The notes below the pieces were generated by a model, which saw nothing but the letters and a program-made list of their open reading frames with translations, did not search any database and was not told the origin of the DNA. Made by a program: the position numbers and the translations under genes. A DNA stretch of 64,000 bases. Source: Symbiodinium natans. Lineage: Eukaryota; Sar; Dinophyceae; Suessiales; Symbiodiniaceae. The stretch is taken from positions 416,001 to 480,000 of the forward strand of contig CAJNDS010001435.1 in NCBI GenBank assembly GCA_905221605.1, given 5' to 3'. This document shows positions 31,169 to 42,403 of this stretch, piece after piece. Positions within the stretch are counted from its first letter, which is position 1, and each line of letters starts with the position of its first letter.

Positions 31169-33227
31169 GGTTTCGAGAAGGGTTCGGAGGTTGTTGTGGC
31201 TTCGGCTACGAGGTTCAGAGGCTGGTGTTTGATACGGGCTAGATGCTAATTTCAGACGCTGGGGGAGTATCACGATCTCTACGGGAAGGAATGCGCAGAA
31301 GGCACTCGGCCCCACATAGGAGTTCGCGTGTATGTGTGCGCCTCGATACCAAAACACAAGGACCTGTACGCCAAAACCTGGGCAGCAAAGAAAACCCTAC
31401 ATCCTAAATCCTAACTCCTAGCCCGAATGGCCCCTTAACACCAGAACCCTAAGACGTAAAAACCCTAAATACCCTAAATACCCTAAACCCTAAACCCTCA
31501 ACCCTCTTAGCCCCCAATGATCTTTGCCAAAACGCCGTTGCCGTCCAGCGGAAGTCCGCAGCGTCTCGGCCATCCATTGCCACCGGGGCTTGCCATGTTA
31601 CCATGGCAGCCCCGTCCGTGCGTGTGCGTGTCGCCTCTATAAAGATACGTTTTTGGTGCATAGATTTCTGTATGTACATATATACAGAAACCTATACAAT
31701 TGTGTATATATATATACATATATGAAAGTACAGTATGCATGTTGCATACTTATGGCCTTATGGCACATCATGGGGTTGAAGATGCTCACCCTCGTTGGGG
31801 TGGCTTTCCTCCGACTGCCGCGAGCAGAGGTCGAGCGAACACATTTTTTTTCAGGGCAGGGGCACATGGATCGAGATTGTGGGAGATTGTGTCCACAGAG
31901 GCCCTGTTGCCAGTCAAACCCTCTTTGCCACGTGTTGCGCCGCACTGCCGCTAAGTTTACCCGTCCCCTCGCCTCAGATTGAGACTCTTCGGGATGTGTG
32001 AGGGCTTTAGGCTTGAGATTTAGGTTGGGATGTTCCCCATATACTAGAACAGTCCCTAATCGGCTTCATAGTACCCCTATTGCTAATCACCATCCCACGG
32101 TTTAGGGCTCAAGGTCTGCCAGTTTGCCTAGGACGTGGGAGTTGGGGACTCAGGTGGGCCCTTTACCCTAAAAGCTAAAACCCTCCAGCCCCAAACCCGA
32201 CCCCAAACACCCTACAATGGAAGGTTTTTGGGCTGTCCTAAACCCTAAACCCTAAACCTTAACCCTAAACCCTTGTTTTTTTAAGCAAATTTGGCAATGA
32301 GCTTGGCCGCGTTGGGGCGGAGCAACCGCTGAGAGGCTTGCTGGGATTCGGGGGAATCCAGGGGTTGGGATGCTGTGCCGTAGTCTGGTCCGTTCCTGTC
32401 CTATACAACCCTTGAAACTCACAAACCCCAATTTCTGAACCTCATCCCTATAAGCTCCTAAACCCTACATGCTAGACCTTCAAGCCCTAAATCCTAAACC
32501 CTATTTGCCCACAATCCTAAACCCTAAACGCCCTAAACGGTCCGAAACCCTCAGCCCTAACCCCAAACCCCAAACCCCAAACCCTAAACCCTATAGAATG
32601 AAACTCTCAGGTCCTAAGGAGCTGAACCCTGAAAATTCGAGCCGCGAGCTCCCCCTAAACCCTAACAGCCATAAGATCCGCAACGCCTTTAAAAAAAAAA
32701 AACTAAGGAGGTTAGGGTGTGGGGGTGAGGGCTTAAGCTTTAGGGGTTTAGGGTGTCGGGACTAGGGGCTTACGGGTTGAACGTCGGGTTTAGGAAGTTG
32801 ACGCCTAAGCCCTACGCAAATCTCGCGGCGGCTCCGGTTGTAAAAAAGTATGGGCCGCTCACAGCCGGCGAAGATTTTCCGAGCAACCTTTGTCCTCCTT
32901 GTAGGAGGCCTCCTCCCTCAACCTACGTCTCCAGGCCCTATTCCAGTGGCGTCCTCCCAAAAATGCGGGTTTGGTTTGGGACTTAAACCTATTTACGCGT
33001 TGGATGCAGGCTGCCCGTGACATCGCCAGCTGTGAGCATCTGCGCATGGTGGAGGAACCACGTTGATTCCGTGGCGCTCCCAAGCACGGATCGTTGCAAA
33101 GCCCCAGCCCTTAGCCCCAGGCTGTACAAACCCCTGAATGGTGAAATTCGCACCCTAAACCCTAAACCCCAAACCCTAAACCCTAAACCCCAAACCCCAA
33201 GGCCCTAAACCCTAAACCCTAAGTTTA
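31169..33227. other. Mosaic spacer, no gene recognised
   Basis: Includes a (TA)n/hairpin stretch at 31667-31735 and short C-strand arrays at 32236-32272, 32495-32600 and 33150-33225. Open frames at 31524-32001 conflict between strands and show no motif. Confidence 0.4.
32026..32097. mobile_element. MITE family A, copy 3 (short)
   Basis: TGGGATGTTCCCCATATACTA, then CAGTCCCTAATCGG and ACCATCCCA at the right. The right arm is eroded. Confidence 0.5.
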
Positions 33228-33336
33228 TAAGTGGCTGGTTGGCTATCGGGTGTTTACAATAGTTCAGCCGATCTGCATGCACCACCTCGCAGGCGTTGGT
33301 CGTCAAAAGAAACAAAAAATCGATAGCCAACCACAT
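33228..33336. mobile_element. Possible MITE with 13-nt inverted ends
   Basis: TGGTTGGCTATCG near 33235 and CGATAGCCAACCA near 33322 are perfect inverted repeats about 75 nt apart. No second copy seen in the window. Confidence 0.35.
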
Positions 33337-33432
33337 ATGTGTGTATGTATACACGTACATATATGTGTTTATATAGATATACACACATATATATATATGT
33401 ATATATATTTATGTATATACACATATGCATTT
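33331..33432. repeat. (TA)n/(CA)n microsatellite
   Basis: Alternating purine-pyrimidine TATGTG, ATATATAT and TACACA runs. Confidence 0.95.
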
Positions 33433-33915
33433 GTATACAGTCACAATTATTGCTTCTAACTTAATCGACCTAACCCAGCTAAGATAGCCCCGAAGCTTAT
33501 GCTAGCTGACATAACCGGATAATTGACTACTAAAACTGGTGAGGGGAAATGGTGTAGCCCTAACACTTAGTAAAGAATAGTTGGGGTGGGGGGTGGGGTG
33601 TGGCTCCGAAGCTACGCAAGCGTGGGATAGGAAAGGCGCCCTCCAAATCTAAAGAACGGCGCACTCCCAACGCGTACCCTGATGCACACCCCAAACCTGA
33701 ACCCAAACCCCAACAAAAACCAAGCCCTAAGTCCATCCGAAGGCAGAAAACCCAGCTTCGGAACAGGCGCAAGATGAACGGCGGGAAGGCTCCGGGAAGT
33801 CTGTCTCTGGTGTATGTTTTAAGCCAGAAGGAGAGTCATCCTATGGATCCAACATGACAACGTAAACTTTCGCCACATGAACCATGTAAGCTATAGGGAT
33901 GATAGTGTACTACCC

Positions 33916-33990
33916 GACTAATATAGGGGTCGGAATAATTACCAGGAGTATTTTGTCGTCCCTTTGTATTTCTACTATCATAACCTCCAA
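33916..33990. mobile_element. MITE family J, partial
   Basis: AATATAGGGGTCGGAATAAT then TACCAGGAGTATTTT, the J left end. The right arm is not clear. Confidence 0.35.
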
Positions 33991-34389
33991 GACCCTATTC
34001 TATTTTTTCAGGCCCCGAAATTACTTAATCTCCGATCTGCAGTACGGCTTTGCAACTCTGATGATCCGTCAGAATTGGCCTGCAATGGCCGCTGGACGAT
34101 CCAGGCAAACACCCTAAACCCTAAACCCTGAATCTCCGATTGCAACACGCCACAAAGCCAGACTTTTGCTGAGAAAACGAAGACCGAAACCCTGTGTCTC
34201 AAACCCTGAACCATGAGCCCTCAACCCACACATCCTCTGCTGTCCCTAGGTCTGCAGCTGCCAGCGTCTAAAATTCCAGGTGCCGGTTTGCTCGAGTATG
34301 TCTAGTCACGGGCAACACTTGTAGGCCCAGAACTCTTCACCTCAACCGGGCCGTGAGTGCTTAGCATTGAGGGGTGTGTCGAGGGTTGT

Positions 34390-34800
34390 TCAAAATAGCC
34401 CCTTCAATTGCAACATCGAACTCCAAGTTGACACCCCCGAATCCCCGAAAGGAGAGAGTTGAGGTTTGGTGGCATTGTGATGCATTGCGTGTGCGCCAGT
34501 CAGTGCGCGCCCATCAACGTTAGCGACATCACCCTCCAACCGGCAGGAGTCAGGAGTACACCATGAATCCATTCCATCAGAGTGATGTGAGCAGGATTTG
34601 AGCGGCATGCGAAATAAGGTTGGACACTCCATCTCGGGATTCGCCGTTGTTGCTTTTTGCCACCTGGCAGCCGCAGATTGAGCACCGATCTGCTTTGCTA
34701 AGAATCGAGGCCCCGTCCTTGATATGGCGTCGATCAAGGTAGGGGGAGACCCGGGGGTCCAGAAAGCTCTTGGGAAAATCAGGTAAACCTCAACGTTCAA
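34390..34800 (-). CDS. Weak open frame, possible gene fragment
   Basis: About 410 nt free of telomere-like repeats and open in two minus-strand frames. One is 136 codons long (starts NVEVYLIFPRAFWTPG). The other, about 70 codons without a start, reads more like protein (KSFLDPRVSPYLDRR, KADRCSICGCQVAKS) and contains a CxxCxC cluster. No family recognised; the frames exclude one another. Possibly one exon or a decayed fragment. Confidence 0.2.
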   Translation of the reverse strand: MNVEVYLIFPRAFWTPGSPPTLIDAISRTGPRFLAKQIGAQSAAARWQKATTANPEMECPTLFRMPLKSCSHHSDGMDSWCTPDSCRLEGDVANVDGRALTGAHAMHHNATKPQLSPFGDSGVSTWSSMLQLKGLF

Positions 34801-34916
34801 GCCCTATAAACCCTAATTACATAACTATATATCCCTCATAGATATCCCCTGGGTGCAGCCCTATATGCACCCGAAGAATCCCATCAAGGCGCAAAGCATC
34901 AGCCTTTGGCTCGTTG

Positions 34917-35043
34917 CTTGGTCCCCTGCTATGGGCCCCTAAGTGGAATATCCCTGATATACCCGACCACATCCAAGGGCCCATACTTCGGAGTCCTTTA
35001 AAGAAATTCAGGGGACCATAATGAAGGGACCATGAAATTACCC
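34917..35043. mobile_element. MITE family F
   Basis: TTGGTCCCCTGCTATGGGCC at left; AAGGGACCATGAAATTACCC at right. The inner GGGCCCATACTTCGGAGTCC is the family core. Confidence 0.55.
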
Positions 35044-35091
35044 TAAGCCCTAAGCGTATTCAAGCTTCGGGATCTCCAAACCCCTGAAATC

Positions 35092-35214
35092 GGATGTTCC
35101 CCCTTATACGAACCGTCCTTCATAGGGATTTTAGTACCCCGCCCCCCCCCCCCCCCCCCCCCCCCACCCCCTACTAAAATACCTTTGAAGGACTGACAGG
35201 ATAAGGGGAGGCAG
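35092..35214. mobile_element. MITE family A, copy 4, poly(C) loop
   Basis: GGATGTTCCCCCTTATACGA at left; GGACTGACAGGATAAGGGG at right. The arms CGTCCTTCATAGGGATTTTAG and CTAAAATACCTTTGAAGGAC pair, leaving a loop of about 25 C. Confidence 0.65.
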
Positions 35215-35451
35215 CTTAGGGCTTGCAGTTTGAAGGAAGTGCCGCACTACGGCGGAGCGAAAGCCATGCAGCCCTACACCCTAAACCCTAAGTCCCAAGC
35301 CCTAAACCCTACAACCCCACCTCTGTTCGAGGATCTGGACCCCTCGCGGCTCGTTCGCTGGGGCGCGGCGCCAGGACAGCGCAAGCGAAGGAAGAGCACA
35401 ATGGAGCACTGACTTTTTTACCCTCTGAGTCCTCTGAGTCCAAAAACGGTA

Positions 35452-35585
35452 GGGTTTAGGGTTTAGGGTTTAGGGTTTAGGGTTTAGGGTTTAGGGTGTA
35501 GGGTTTAGGGTTTAGGGTTTAGGACTTAGGGTTTAGCGTTTAGCGTTTAGGGTTTAAGGGCTTGGGGTTTAGGGATTAGGGGTAA
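35452..35585 (+). repeat. TTTAGGG array
   Basis: About eighteen units, a few TTTAGCG and TGTAGGG. Confidence 0.95.
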
Positions 35586-35701
35586 TTATATGATGGCTCT
35601 GTGGAACTGACGTGCGCCGCCTTCCTGCGGGATGTCCCTGGACCGCGCGCCGGGACGTGTTTAGTACCAAGGCCCCCCACACGGGCTGACTTGGGCCTAT
35701 C

Positions 35702-35794
35702 TAGGGTTTAGGGTTTAGGGTTTAGGGTTTAGGGTTTAGGGTTTAGGGTTTAGGGTTTAGGGTTTAGGGTTTAGGGTTTAGGGTTTAGGGTTAG
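35702..35794 (+). repeat. Long pure TTTAGGG array
   Basis: About thirteen perfect units. Confidence 0.98.
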
Positions 35795-36183
35795 AAGTAT
35801 TCTAAGCAAGGCCCAAAACCTAAAACACATAACCCAAAACCCTCAACCCTCAACCAGGTCATATCTATGGCTTCCGTACTCCTAACCCTACTTCTTCCTA
35901 GACCCCAGATGGGTATAGGCTTACGGAAAGGGACACAAAGGCCCCTGTAACACCAGAAGGGTTGAAGGTGTCATTCTAGATTCTAGGGTTCTTACCGGGT
36001 GTTTAAGCTACTCCCTAAGGCTCCCTAAGCTTCCCTCAAGCTCCCTGGGTACCTAAACCCTCAACCGTACACTCTAAACCCTCAACCCTAAACCCCTTCC
36101 CTTCTAGGGGTGGAAACTGATTATGGGGCTTAGGAGCTCACTGAGGGGAGCTTCGGAGCTTTGAAAGTGGAAGACATTGGGTT

Positions 36184-36345
36184 TGGGGTTTATAGGGTTT
36201 ATAGGGTTGATAGGTTTATAGGGTTGATAGGGTTTATAGGGTTTATAGGGTTTACAGGGTTTATAGGGTTTATAGGGTTATAGGGTTTATAGGGTTTATA
36301 GGGTTTATAGGGTTTAGAGGGTTTAGAGGGTTTAGAGGGTTTAGG
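36184..36345 (+). repeat. TTTATAGGG nonamer array
   Basis: About fourteen 9-nt TTTATAGGG units, then TTTAGAGGG units, then TTTAGGG. Clear stepwise homogenisation. Confidence 0.95.
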
Positions 36346-36475
36346 GATAGCAAAACCTCAGGAACCCAAAACCCCTCTCTCGACTGCACCGCGGAAAGGC
36401 CAAGGTCGGTTGGGAGGAGGCGGAGCGACTCTTCATCGAGACGACTTGGCGGCCGCAACCTTTCGGAAGCCCCCC

Positions 36476-36674
36476 CTGGTTCCCCTAAGGGTCCATGTAC
36501 CTAGGACCTATATAGTATATACTTGGGCCCTATAAATCTGGTATATGGGAACCAGTATACACTATATAGGGACATGGACCCTTAGGGTTCTTAGGATGAG
36601 GGAATGAGGGCCCAAATTACTCCCTTGAAGGGTATATATATATATATATAGGGTCAGTCCCTGCTAAGAACCAG
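36476..36674. mobile_element. MITE family I, interrupted by family H
   Basis: Left CTGGTTC, then the nested element, then TTAGGATGAGGGAATGAGGG; right AGTCCCTGCTAAGAACCAG. The interior has a (TA)n run. The outer ends match the copy at 60016-60137. Confidence 0.65.
36483..36597. mobile_element. MITE family H nested in family I
   Basis: CCCTAAGGGTCCATGTACCT at left and GGACATGGACCCTTAGGG at right, with arms continuing (CTATATAGTATATAC / TATACACTATATAG). TTC lies directly outside both ends, a 3-nt target duplication. The flanks together make the family I terminus GGTTCTTAG. Confidence 0.8.
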
Positions 36675-36743
36675 CCGGAACCCAGCTGGGACGAGAACCC
36701 CCGAAACTTTCATCCCAAAACGCTGCGGTGCTACGAGTGCGCC

Positions 36744-36975
36744 CAAACCCTAAACCCTAAACCCTAACCCTAAACCCTAAACCCTAAACCCTAAACCCTA
36801 AACCCAAACCCTAAACCCTAAACCGTAGAGCAACTTAAGACTCCCGTTGCAAGTGCGGAGGCCGGGGTCGATGTCTGGTAGGGTGAGGGGTAAGGAGGCC
36901 CTAAACCCTAAACCCTAAACCCTAAACCCTAAACCCTAAACCCGAAACCCTAAACCCTGAACCCTAAACCCTAAG
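36744..36975 (-). repeat. Two CCCTAAA arrays
   Basis: Arrays at 36744-36825 and 36898-36975 around a 70-nt G+C-rich segment. Confidence 0.95.
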
Positions 36976-37083
36976 CTGGCCAACAATGGGAAACTGGCAA
37001 AGTTGCTCCAAAACCCCGCAACGCGCTAGTCGAGGGCACGAAACAAGCAGCGACAAAACTACACGGCAGAGCACCTCTACATT

Positions 37084-37192
37084 CCCAAAGGGTCCTAAGT
37101 ACCTACATAGTACAAAATTGGGTTTCTATAAAAGGAGCTACGATTATGGTTTGGGTGAGTGTCCCCCATATAGGTACTTAGGACCCTTTGGG
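37084..37192. mobile_element. MITE family H with ATT target duplication
   Basis: Terminal inverted repeats CCCAAAGGGTCCTAAGTACC (left, 37084) and GGTACTTAGGACCCTTTGGG (right, ending 37192) are perfect over 20 nt. ATT lies directly outside both ends (37081-37083, 37193-37195). Clean, recent insertion. Confidence 0.8.
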
Positions 37193-37361
37193 ATTGTAAT
37201 TGTACTACTTCTGGGTGGACCGTGTTTTGCTCTTGTCTACGGCCAGCTTAGCTTCGTGGTTTGCAGGTCTTTGGCTAGGAGCACATTGCAGAGAACACCG
37301 TAGAACACGACCTTGCAGACATTGACACCCAAAGCGGAAGCTTTAGATGCTTCAAAAAAAA

Positions 37362-37364
<3 letters not shown>

Positions 37365-37405
<41 letters not shown>

Positions 37406-37471
37406 GACGGGGGCGGGGGGGGGCGACGGGGGCGGGGGGGGGGAGACGGGGGGGGGGGGGGGGGGGGGGGG
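37365..37471 (+). repeat. Poly(G) tract with AGAC and GCG interruptions
   Basis: Over 100 nt almost entirely G, with three AGACGGG/GCGACGG interruptions in a repeating order. It follows a run of A. Gly- and Pro-rich frames here are not genes. Confidence 0.97.
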
Positions 37472-37673
37472 TTCTTCTATGTGTGCAGGTGTCGCTATGG
37501 CTTTCTTGGGGCACTCCATTTGAAGCCCCTAAACCTAAACCCTAAACCCTAAACCCAAAGGCAGGATCTTGGAACCAACTCCGCCTTCTGCTTCGTCTCA
37601 GCGATGATGGCCTGACACCGTTTCTAGTTCATGGTTGGGATAGTATTCAAACTCTAAATTTCAGATCCTTATG

Positions 37674-37729
37674 GAGTTTAAGTGCCCTAAACATGTAAAA
37701 TGAGTTTAAGTACCCTACAAAGGTAAAAT
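37674..37729 (+). repeat. 28-nt imperfect tandem duplication
   Basis: GAGTTTAAGTGCCCTAAACA then TGTAAAAT, repeated with four changes. Confidence 0.8.
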
Positions 37730-39580
37730 GTTACCCCTCCTTGACAAAGGAGTTCGTATCTCAGCTCTCTTCGGACCAGGGTCGGGAGTCTAGGGTCTGG
37801 TACCCCGAACCTACGCAACTTGCATGCTTCCAGGGCCAGAATAAGAAGTGTCTAGACCCCATACCATAATCCCTCAACCCTAAAACCCTTCTCTCTCTTT
37901 TTTTTTTGGGGGGGGGAACCCTGGTGACTTACCAAGGTCAATCCTTCGGATCTGGAACCATTGTGCTCTCAACAGCACAAGGCAATGCTTGAAGGGTTGT
38001 CTACCCACGAAGCTCAAAGTAAAGAGTTGTTTGGTTACCCCCGCCCCACCCCTTGAGAACCCTATACTCGTCATGTGATAGTTGTGGGATCCTTGTTCTT
38101 GGTCTTTGGCCTTACTACAAAAGCTCAAAGAGCCCCGGTGCGCCAAACCTGCCTGAAAGTGAGTGGTTGCCGTGAACCGGTTTAGGGTTTAGGGTTTAGG
38201 GTTTTGGGTTTAGGGTTTAGGGTTTAGGCTTTCGTGGAAAACTCCCTCATTCTCTGCCGAACCCCCCGCCCCCCCCACGCACCTCCTCCGACATAAAGAA
38301 TTGCATAATTCCGCCGATGCCTCCGACGCCTTGGCTGGGGAGTTGATGCTACGTTGAGCTGAGTCCTCAAACCCTAAACCCTAAACTCTAAACCCCAAAC
38401 TTGGGATGGTCCCCCTTATATTATAATAGAGGATACCATAATCCCTTTAAAAGACTGCAACGGAAGCACCCGCGTCGCAAGACAAGGGAGGTGGCCCATG
38501 GCCGCACGCCGGGCAAGAATCTGATGCTGGATCCCTTTGCCGAATTCGGGATTCAGAAACCCTAAACCCTGAACCCTAATCCCGAATTGCACGCACAGGA
38601 GTTCAGGATTCAGAACGTAGAGTGAGTGTCCGAACTTTCAGGGTCTGGCCCTGGTTGGGAAAGGTTAGGGTTTTGGGTTTGGGGGTTTGAAGGTTTTGGG
38701 GTTCTGGGGTTGAGGACAGGAACCCCGAAACCCTCAATGAGTCTTCGCCACTTGGTTCCGACGGCTGAGGCTTAGATCGAAAGCTGTAGCTGAGGGCGTG
38801 GCCCACCAGCTTGCCAATGTCCTGTGCCCACTGGGCCCAGATTCCGGCCCTAGAACGCCTAAGCCCTAAGCCCTAAACCCTAAACCCTAAACCTAAGCCC
38901 TGAACCCCTAAACCTTAAACCCCTAAACCCTAAACCCCCAAACCGCTTGGGGCGTAGGGTTTGGGGGTTTGGGGTATTGCGTTCGAAGTTGAGAGCTGTG
39001 CTGTGATCCCGTTGGACCGAACAGGGAACCACTGAAACCTCAAGTTGGGTTTAGGGTTTAGGGTTTAGGGTTTAGGGTTTAGGGTGTAGGGTTTAGGATT
39101 GAGGCCTTAGAGTTTAGGGCTACCCGAAATATCCCCATCGCCCGATTTGTACTTCGCAGGGTCAGATGGCCTAGGCTGGCCCTGAAGCCCCGCGAAAAAA
39201 AACACTCCGAAATGGGATCCCCATAAGTCCAAGAAGGGTAAACAAGTAAACCATCTCCCAGGACACTAGGCCGTTTGAGCCCCCCCAGGAAAATTCTGCC
39301 TTAAACCCTAAACCCTGAGCCCTAAACCCGAAGCCCTAAACCCTAAACACACCTCAAACTCGAAGACGGGAAGCGAGGATGAAACTACCCTAGACCCTGA
39401 ACCCTGAACCCTAAACCCTAAACCCTAAACCCTAAACCCTAGACCCTGAACCCCAAACCCGAAACCCTAAACCCTTAAACCAAGGCCAGCAAGTCAGGTC
39501 CTTGACGCCCTCGAGAAGCATCTCGGCCCGATCGTTCGACTCGTCCAGGGACCTCAACTTACGGCTCGTCCTCTAAATTC
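37730..39580. other. Mosaic spacer, no gene recognised
   Basis: Arrays at 38181-38230 (+), 38860-38945 (-), 39048-39105 (+) and 39390-39478 (-). The unique segment 37880-38146 has an 88-codon minus frame without motif. Confidence 0.4.
38402..38456. mobile_element. MITE family A, copy 5, truncated
   Basis: TGGGATGGTCCCCCTTATAT then ATCCCTTTAAAAGACTGCA. The right terminus is lost. Confidence 0.4.
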
Positions 39581-39583
39581 CTA

Positions 39584-39692
39584 AACCCTAAACCCTAAAC
39601 CCTAAACCCTAAACCCTAAACCCTAAACCCTAAACCCTAAACCCTAAACCCTAAACCCTAAACCCTAAACCCTAAACCCTAAACCCTAACCC
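39584..39692 (-). repeat. Long pure CCCTAAA array
   Basis: About fifteen units. Confidence 0.98.
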
Positions 39693-40462
39693 TGCACCCT
39701 CTGAAAGATATTCTTGCATATGATCCACTTAAACCCTATGAGGGAAAAATCACAATGTCCCAAGGGCCTACCTAGTAACTGCTCTCAGAACCAACTCTCC
39801 GTGAGTTTAGGGTTTAGGGCTTTCGGGCTTAGAAGGGTTTTAGAACCAGCTCAGTTTAGGGTTCAGGGTTTCGCGTTTTTGGGTTTTGGGCTTTAGGACC
39901 AGCTCTGTGAGTTTAGGGTTTTAGGGTTTCGGGGTTTAGCTTGTTGGCTTGGGGCTACCCGGAGTAGCCTTGATTCTCTCAACATACGGGGCTACTCCAC
40001 CCAATGTTTAAGGCGCATGTGCTCTACCCCAGACCCTAAACCCTAAACCCTAAATCCTAAACCCTGACAGCCCACAGTGTTCATTTTGCTCGATACCCCA
40101 GGATTCGGTCAGGCACAGCTTGAGACCGAACTCGCTTGTGTTCGTTTAGGGTTTAGGGTTTAGGGTTTAGGGTTTAGTGTTTAGGGTTTAGGGCTTGCGT
40201 TGTGGCTTCTGAGTTCGGTGGTTTGATGGCTTGGTGCTTTGGGGTTTTTGTTGGAGGGTTATGTTCTTTTTGGGTTGGGGAGGGGTGTTTGGTGGCTTGG
40301 TGCTTGGGAATGTGTTTTGGGGGGCTATTTGTTTGCTTGGTTTTTGTTTTGTTCTTTTTGGCGGGGGAAGGGTGGGGTGGGGGTGTGTCATGTTCAAGGC
40401 TTCCATGTTACTGAAGGCTACAGGGTGAGGGAAGGAGCACTATAGGGTACAGGGTTTAGGGT

Positions 40463-41079
40463 TTGGGCTCAACGGGATTTCGGTACAAGCGGTGTGAGTT
40501 GCGCATGGGCGAGAGCATCTCAAGTTCCACCTGTAGCGCGCGTCTGCAAAGCGCAGCGGATACTCTGGTGGTATCGGTCCGTGCCTGTCTCTGCAGGCAA
40601 GCCCCTGCAAAACCACACGCGCACTCCAATGAGATGAGTCCACGTATTTGTGTTTTGGTTCCCCATCCTATGCAGACTGGCAAACAGGAGATTGGCCATC
40701 TGACCAGCAAAGATAAAAGCAACTGTCCTCAAAAGGCGCACTAGCGCTTGGGATGTATCCCCTACTAAACTTCGAGTGCTGCAATCTCCTGACAGCCCTC
40801 GGATAATTCCACAAACTGGAAATCGATGGTGCGAGACTCAAGCAATCTCCGTACTCCGAAGCCCATAGATGCGTGATGGGTTAGCCTATCAGAAGACGGC
40901 CTTGTGACCCTAACGGCTTGAGACAAGGATCGCGAAGAAGCGCGCACCATCCCCCCTAACCCACAATAGTGAGGTGAGATTCTGCCCACTGGAACATACT
41001 CTGACAGTGGTCTGTCAGAAAGAAGCTCACTACGAAACCCGTGGCTAGCCGCTAGCTGTATCAAAACGCCTTCCTTCAT
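40463..41079. other. Repeat-free segment with conflicting open frames
   Basis: About 600 nt without TTTAGGG arrays. The plus strand has a 93-codon frame (40463-40744) and the minus strand has frames at 40456-40722 and 40765-41079 (104 codons, MKEGVLIQLAASHGFRSELL). No domain recognised in any. The absence of repeats is what gene-bearing parts of this window look like, so an exon fragment is possible but cannot be assigned to a strand. Confidence 0.25.
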
Positions 41080-41575
41080 GGGCCCGAAAGGTCGAGCGTT
41101 CGACGCTCTCGCAACAGCAACCCTAAACCCTAAACCTTAAACCCTAAACCCTAGACCCTAAACCCTAAACCCTACACCCTAAACCCTGAAACCTAAACCC
41201 TGAACCCTAAACCGTCGGCCAACATCACGACCCATCTGGGAAGGCCAAGAGGCAATCACAAAAAAAAACTGTCAGCTGCTCTCGGGTGTAACTTTGCTCG
41301 ACCATAGGGAAGCCTTCAATAGTAGCGCCCGAAGTAGCTCCGGTGTAGGGTTCATAGGGTTCATAGGGTTCATAGGGTTCATAGGGTTTGGGGTTTAGGG
41401 TTTAGGGTCTAGGGTGGGAACTTAGGCTACTCCACGTCGCATCCTGTCAAATATCGGTCTAGCAAGGGCCATGGTATGGTATTGGATAAGCTTCAGGAAC
41501 CTCGCGCGCCTCGGCCTGCGTCGGTGGTGGCCCATGTCGTGACATGATGAGAAACCATGCGATACCATCTAAGGG

Positions 41576-41690
41576 CAGTCACATGGTCCCTTACTACGGG
41601 CCCTTATTTGGGGACCCCTTATACACCCCCATAATGTACCCCATAAACACCCAAAAGCTCATACTTCAGTAGTACTTATGACTTCTGCGC
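41576..41690. mobile_element. MITE family F
   Basis: ACATGGTCCCTTACTACGGG then CCCTTATTTGGGGACC; the right side keeps CTCATACTTCAGTAGT. The right terminus is unclear. Confidence 0.45.
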
Positions 41691-41713
41691 GCCCTCAAAA
41701 TCCCTCAAATAGC

Positions 41714-41825
41714 AGACTTAGTTGCTGAGTTCATAAGCCCCCCAAGAAGTGTACACTTTCCCTTCTGTAGGGGATTATAGTATCCACAAAAAGTGTAAAG
41801 TGTACCCACTCAGCCACTAAGAAGA
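41714..41825. mobile_element. MITE family C, copy 2
   Basis: Same order of motifs as 510-620 at about 80% identity by eye: TTAGTTGCTGAGTTCA, AGAAGTGTACACTTTC, GGGGATTATAGTATCC, AAAAGTGTAAAGTGTACCC, CTCAGCCACTAAG. Confidence 0.65.
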
Positions 41826-42237
41826 TGCCAAGGTCTTGAGAGCAGGCTCATCCGATTGTCCAGGGAGGGCTTGCCAGGGATGATCTCCCAAGCCTCCCTG
41901 GCCTACGTGACGGCAGTGTAAAAATTGCACGGGGAAGGCCCCTGCTCCCGCACTGGGGGGGAGTTATTGCTCTTGGGGGGGGGGGGGGGAGGTTTAAGGG
42001 TTCGGGGAGAGCATCCGATTTTGGAATCCCCTAGGGTGTAGGGCTTATAAGGCTTGGGGTTTCATTGAGGGTTTCGGAGCCCTAAGCCCACGAAACATCA
42101 TAATCCGGGTAGTGGGTGCTGCAGCCCATGCTGCGTGCGAGGCGTTCCCCGTTCCCCATGGCAGTGCCAGCCCACCAGTACCGGCACTGCTCTTCGAAGT
42201 GGCGCCTCAGTTCTTAGGTGGGCTTCAGGGTTTAAGT

Positions 42238-42353
42238 TTAGGGTTTAGGGTTTAGGGGTTTAGGGGTTTAGGGTTTAGGGTTTAGGGTTTAGGGTTTAGG
42301 GTTTAGGGTTTAGGGTTTAGGGTTTAGGGTTTAGGGGGTTTAGGGTTTAGGGT
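42238..42353 (+). repeat. TTTAGGG array
   Basis: About sixteen units with a few TTTAGGGG. Confidence 0.95.
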
Positions 42354-42403
42354 CTGCAAGGATCGGCCCCCGAAAACCGAAAGCCATGAAAAGGCGGCAC
42401 CCA

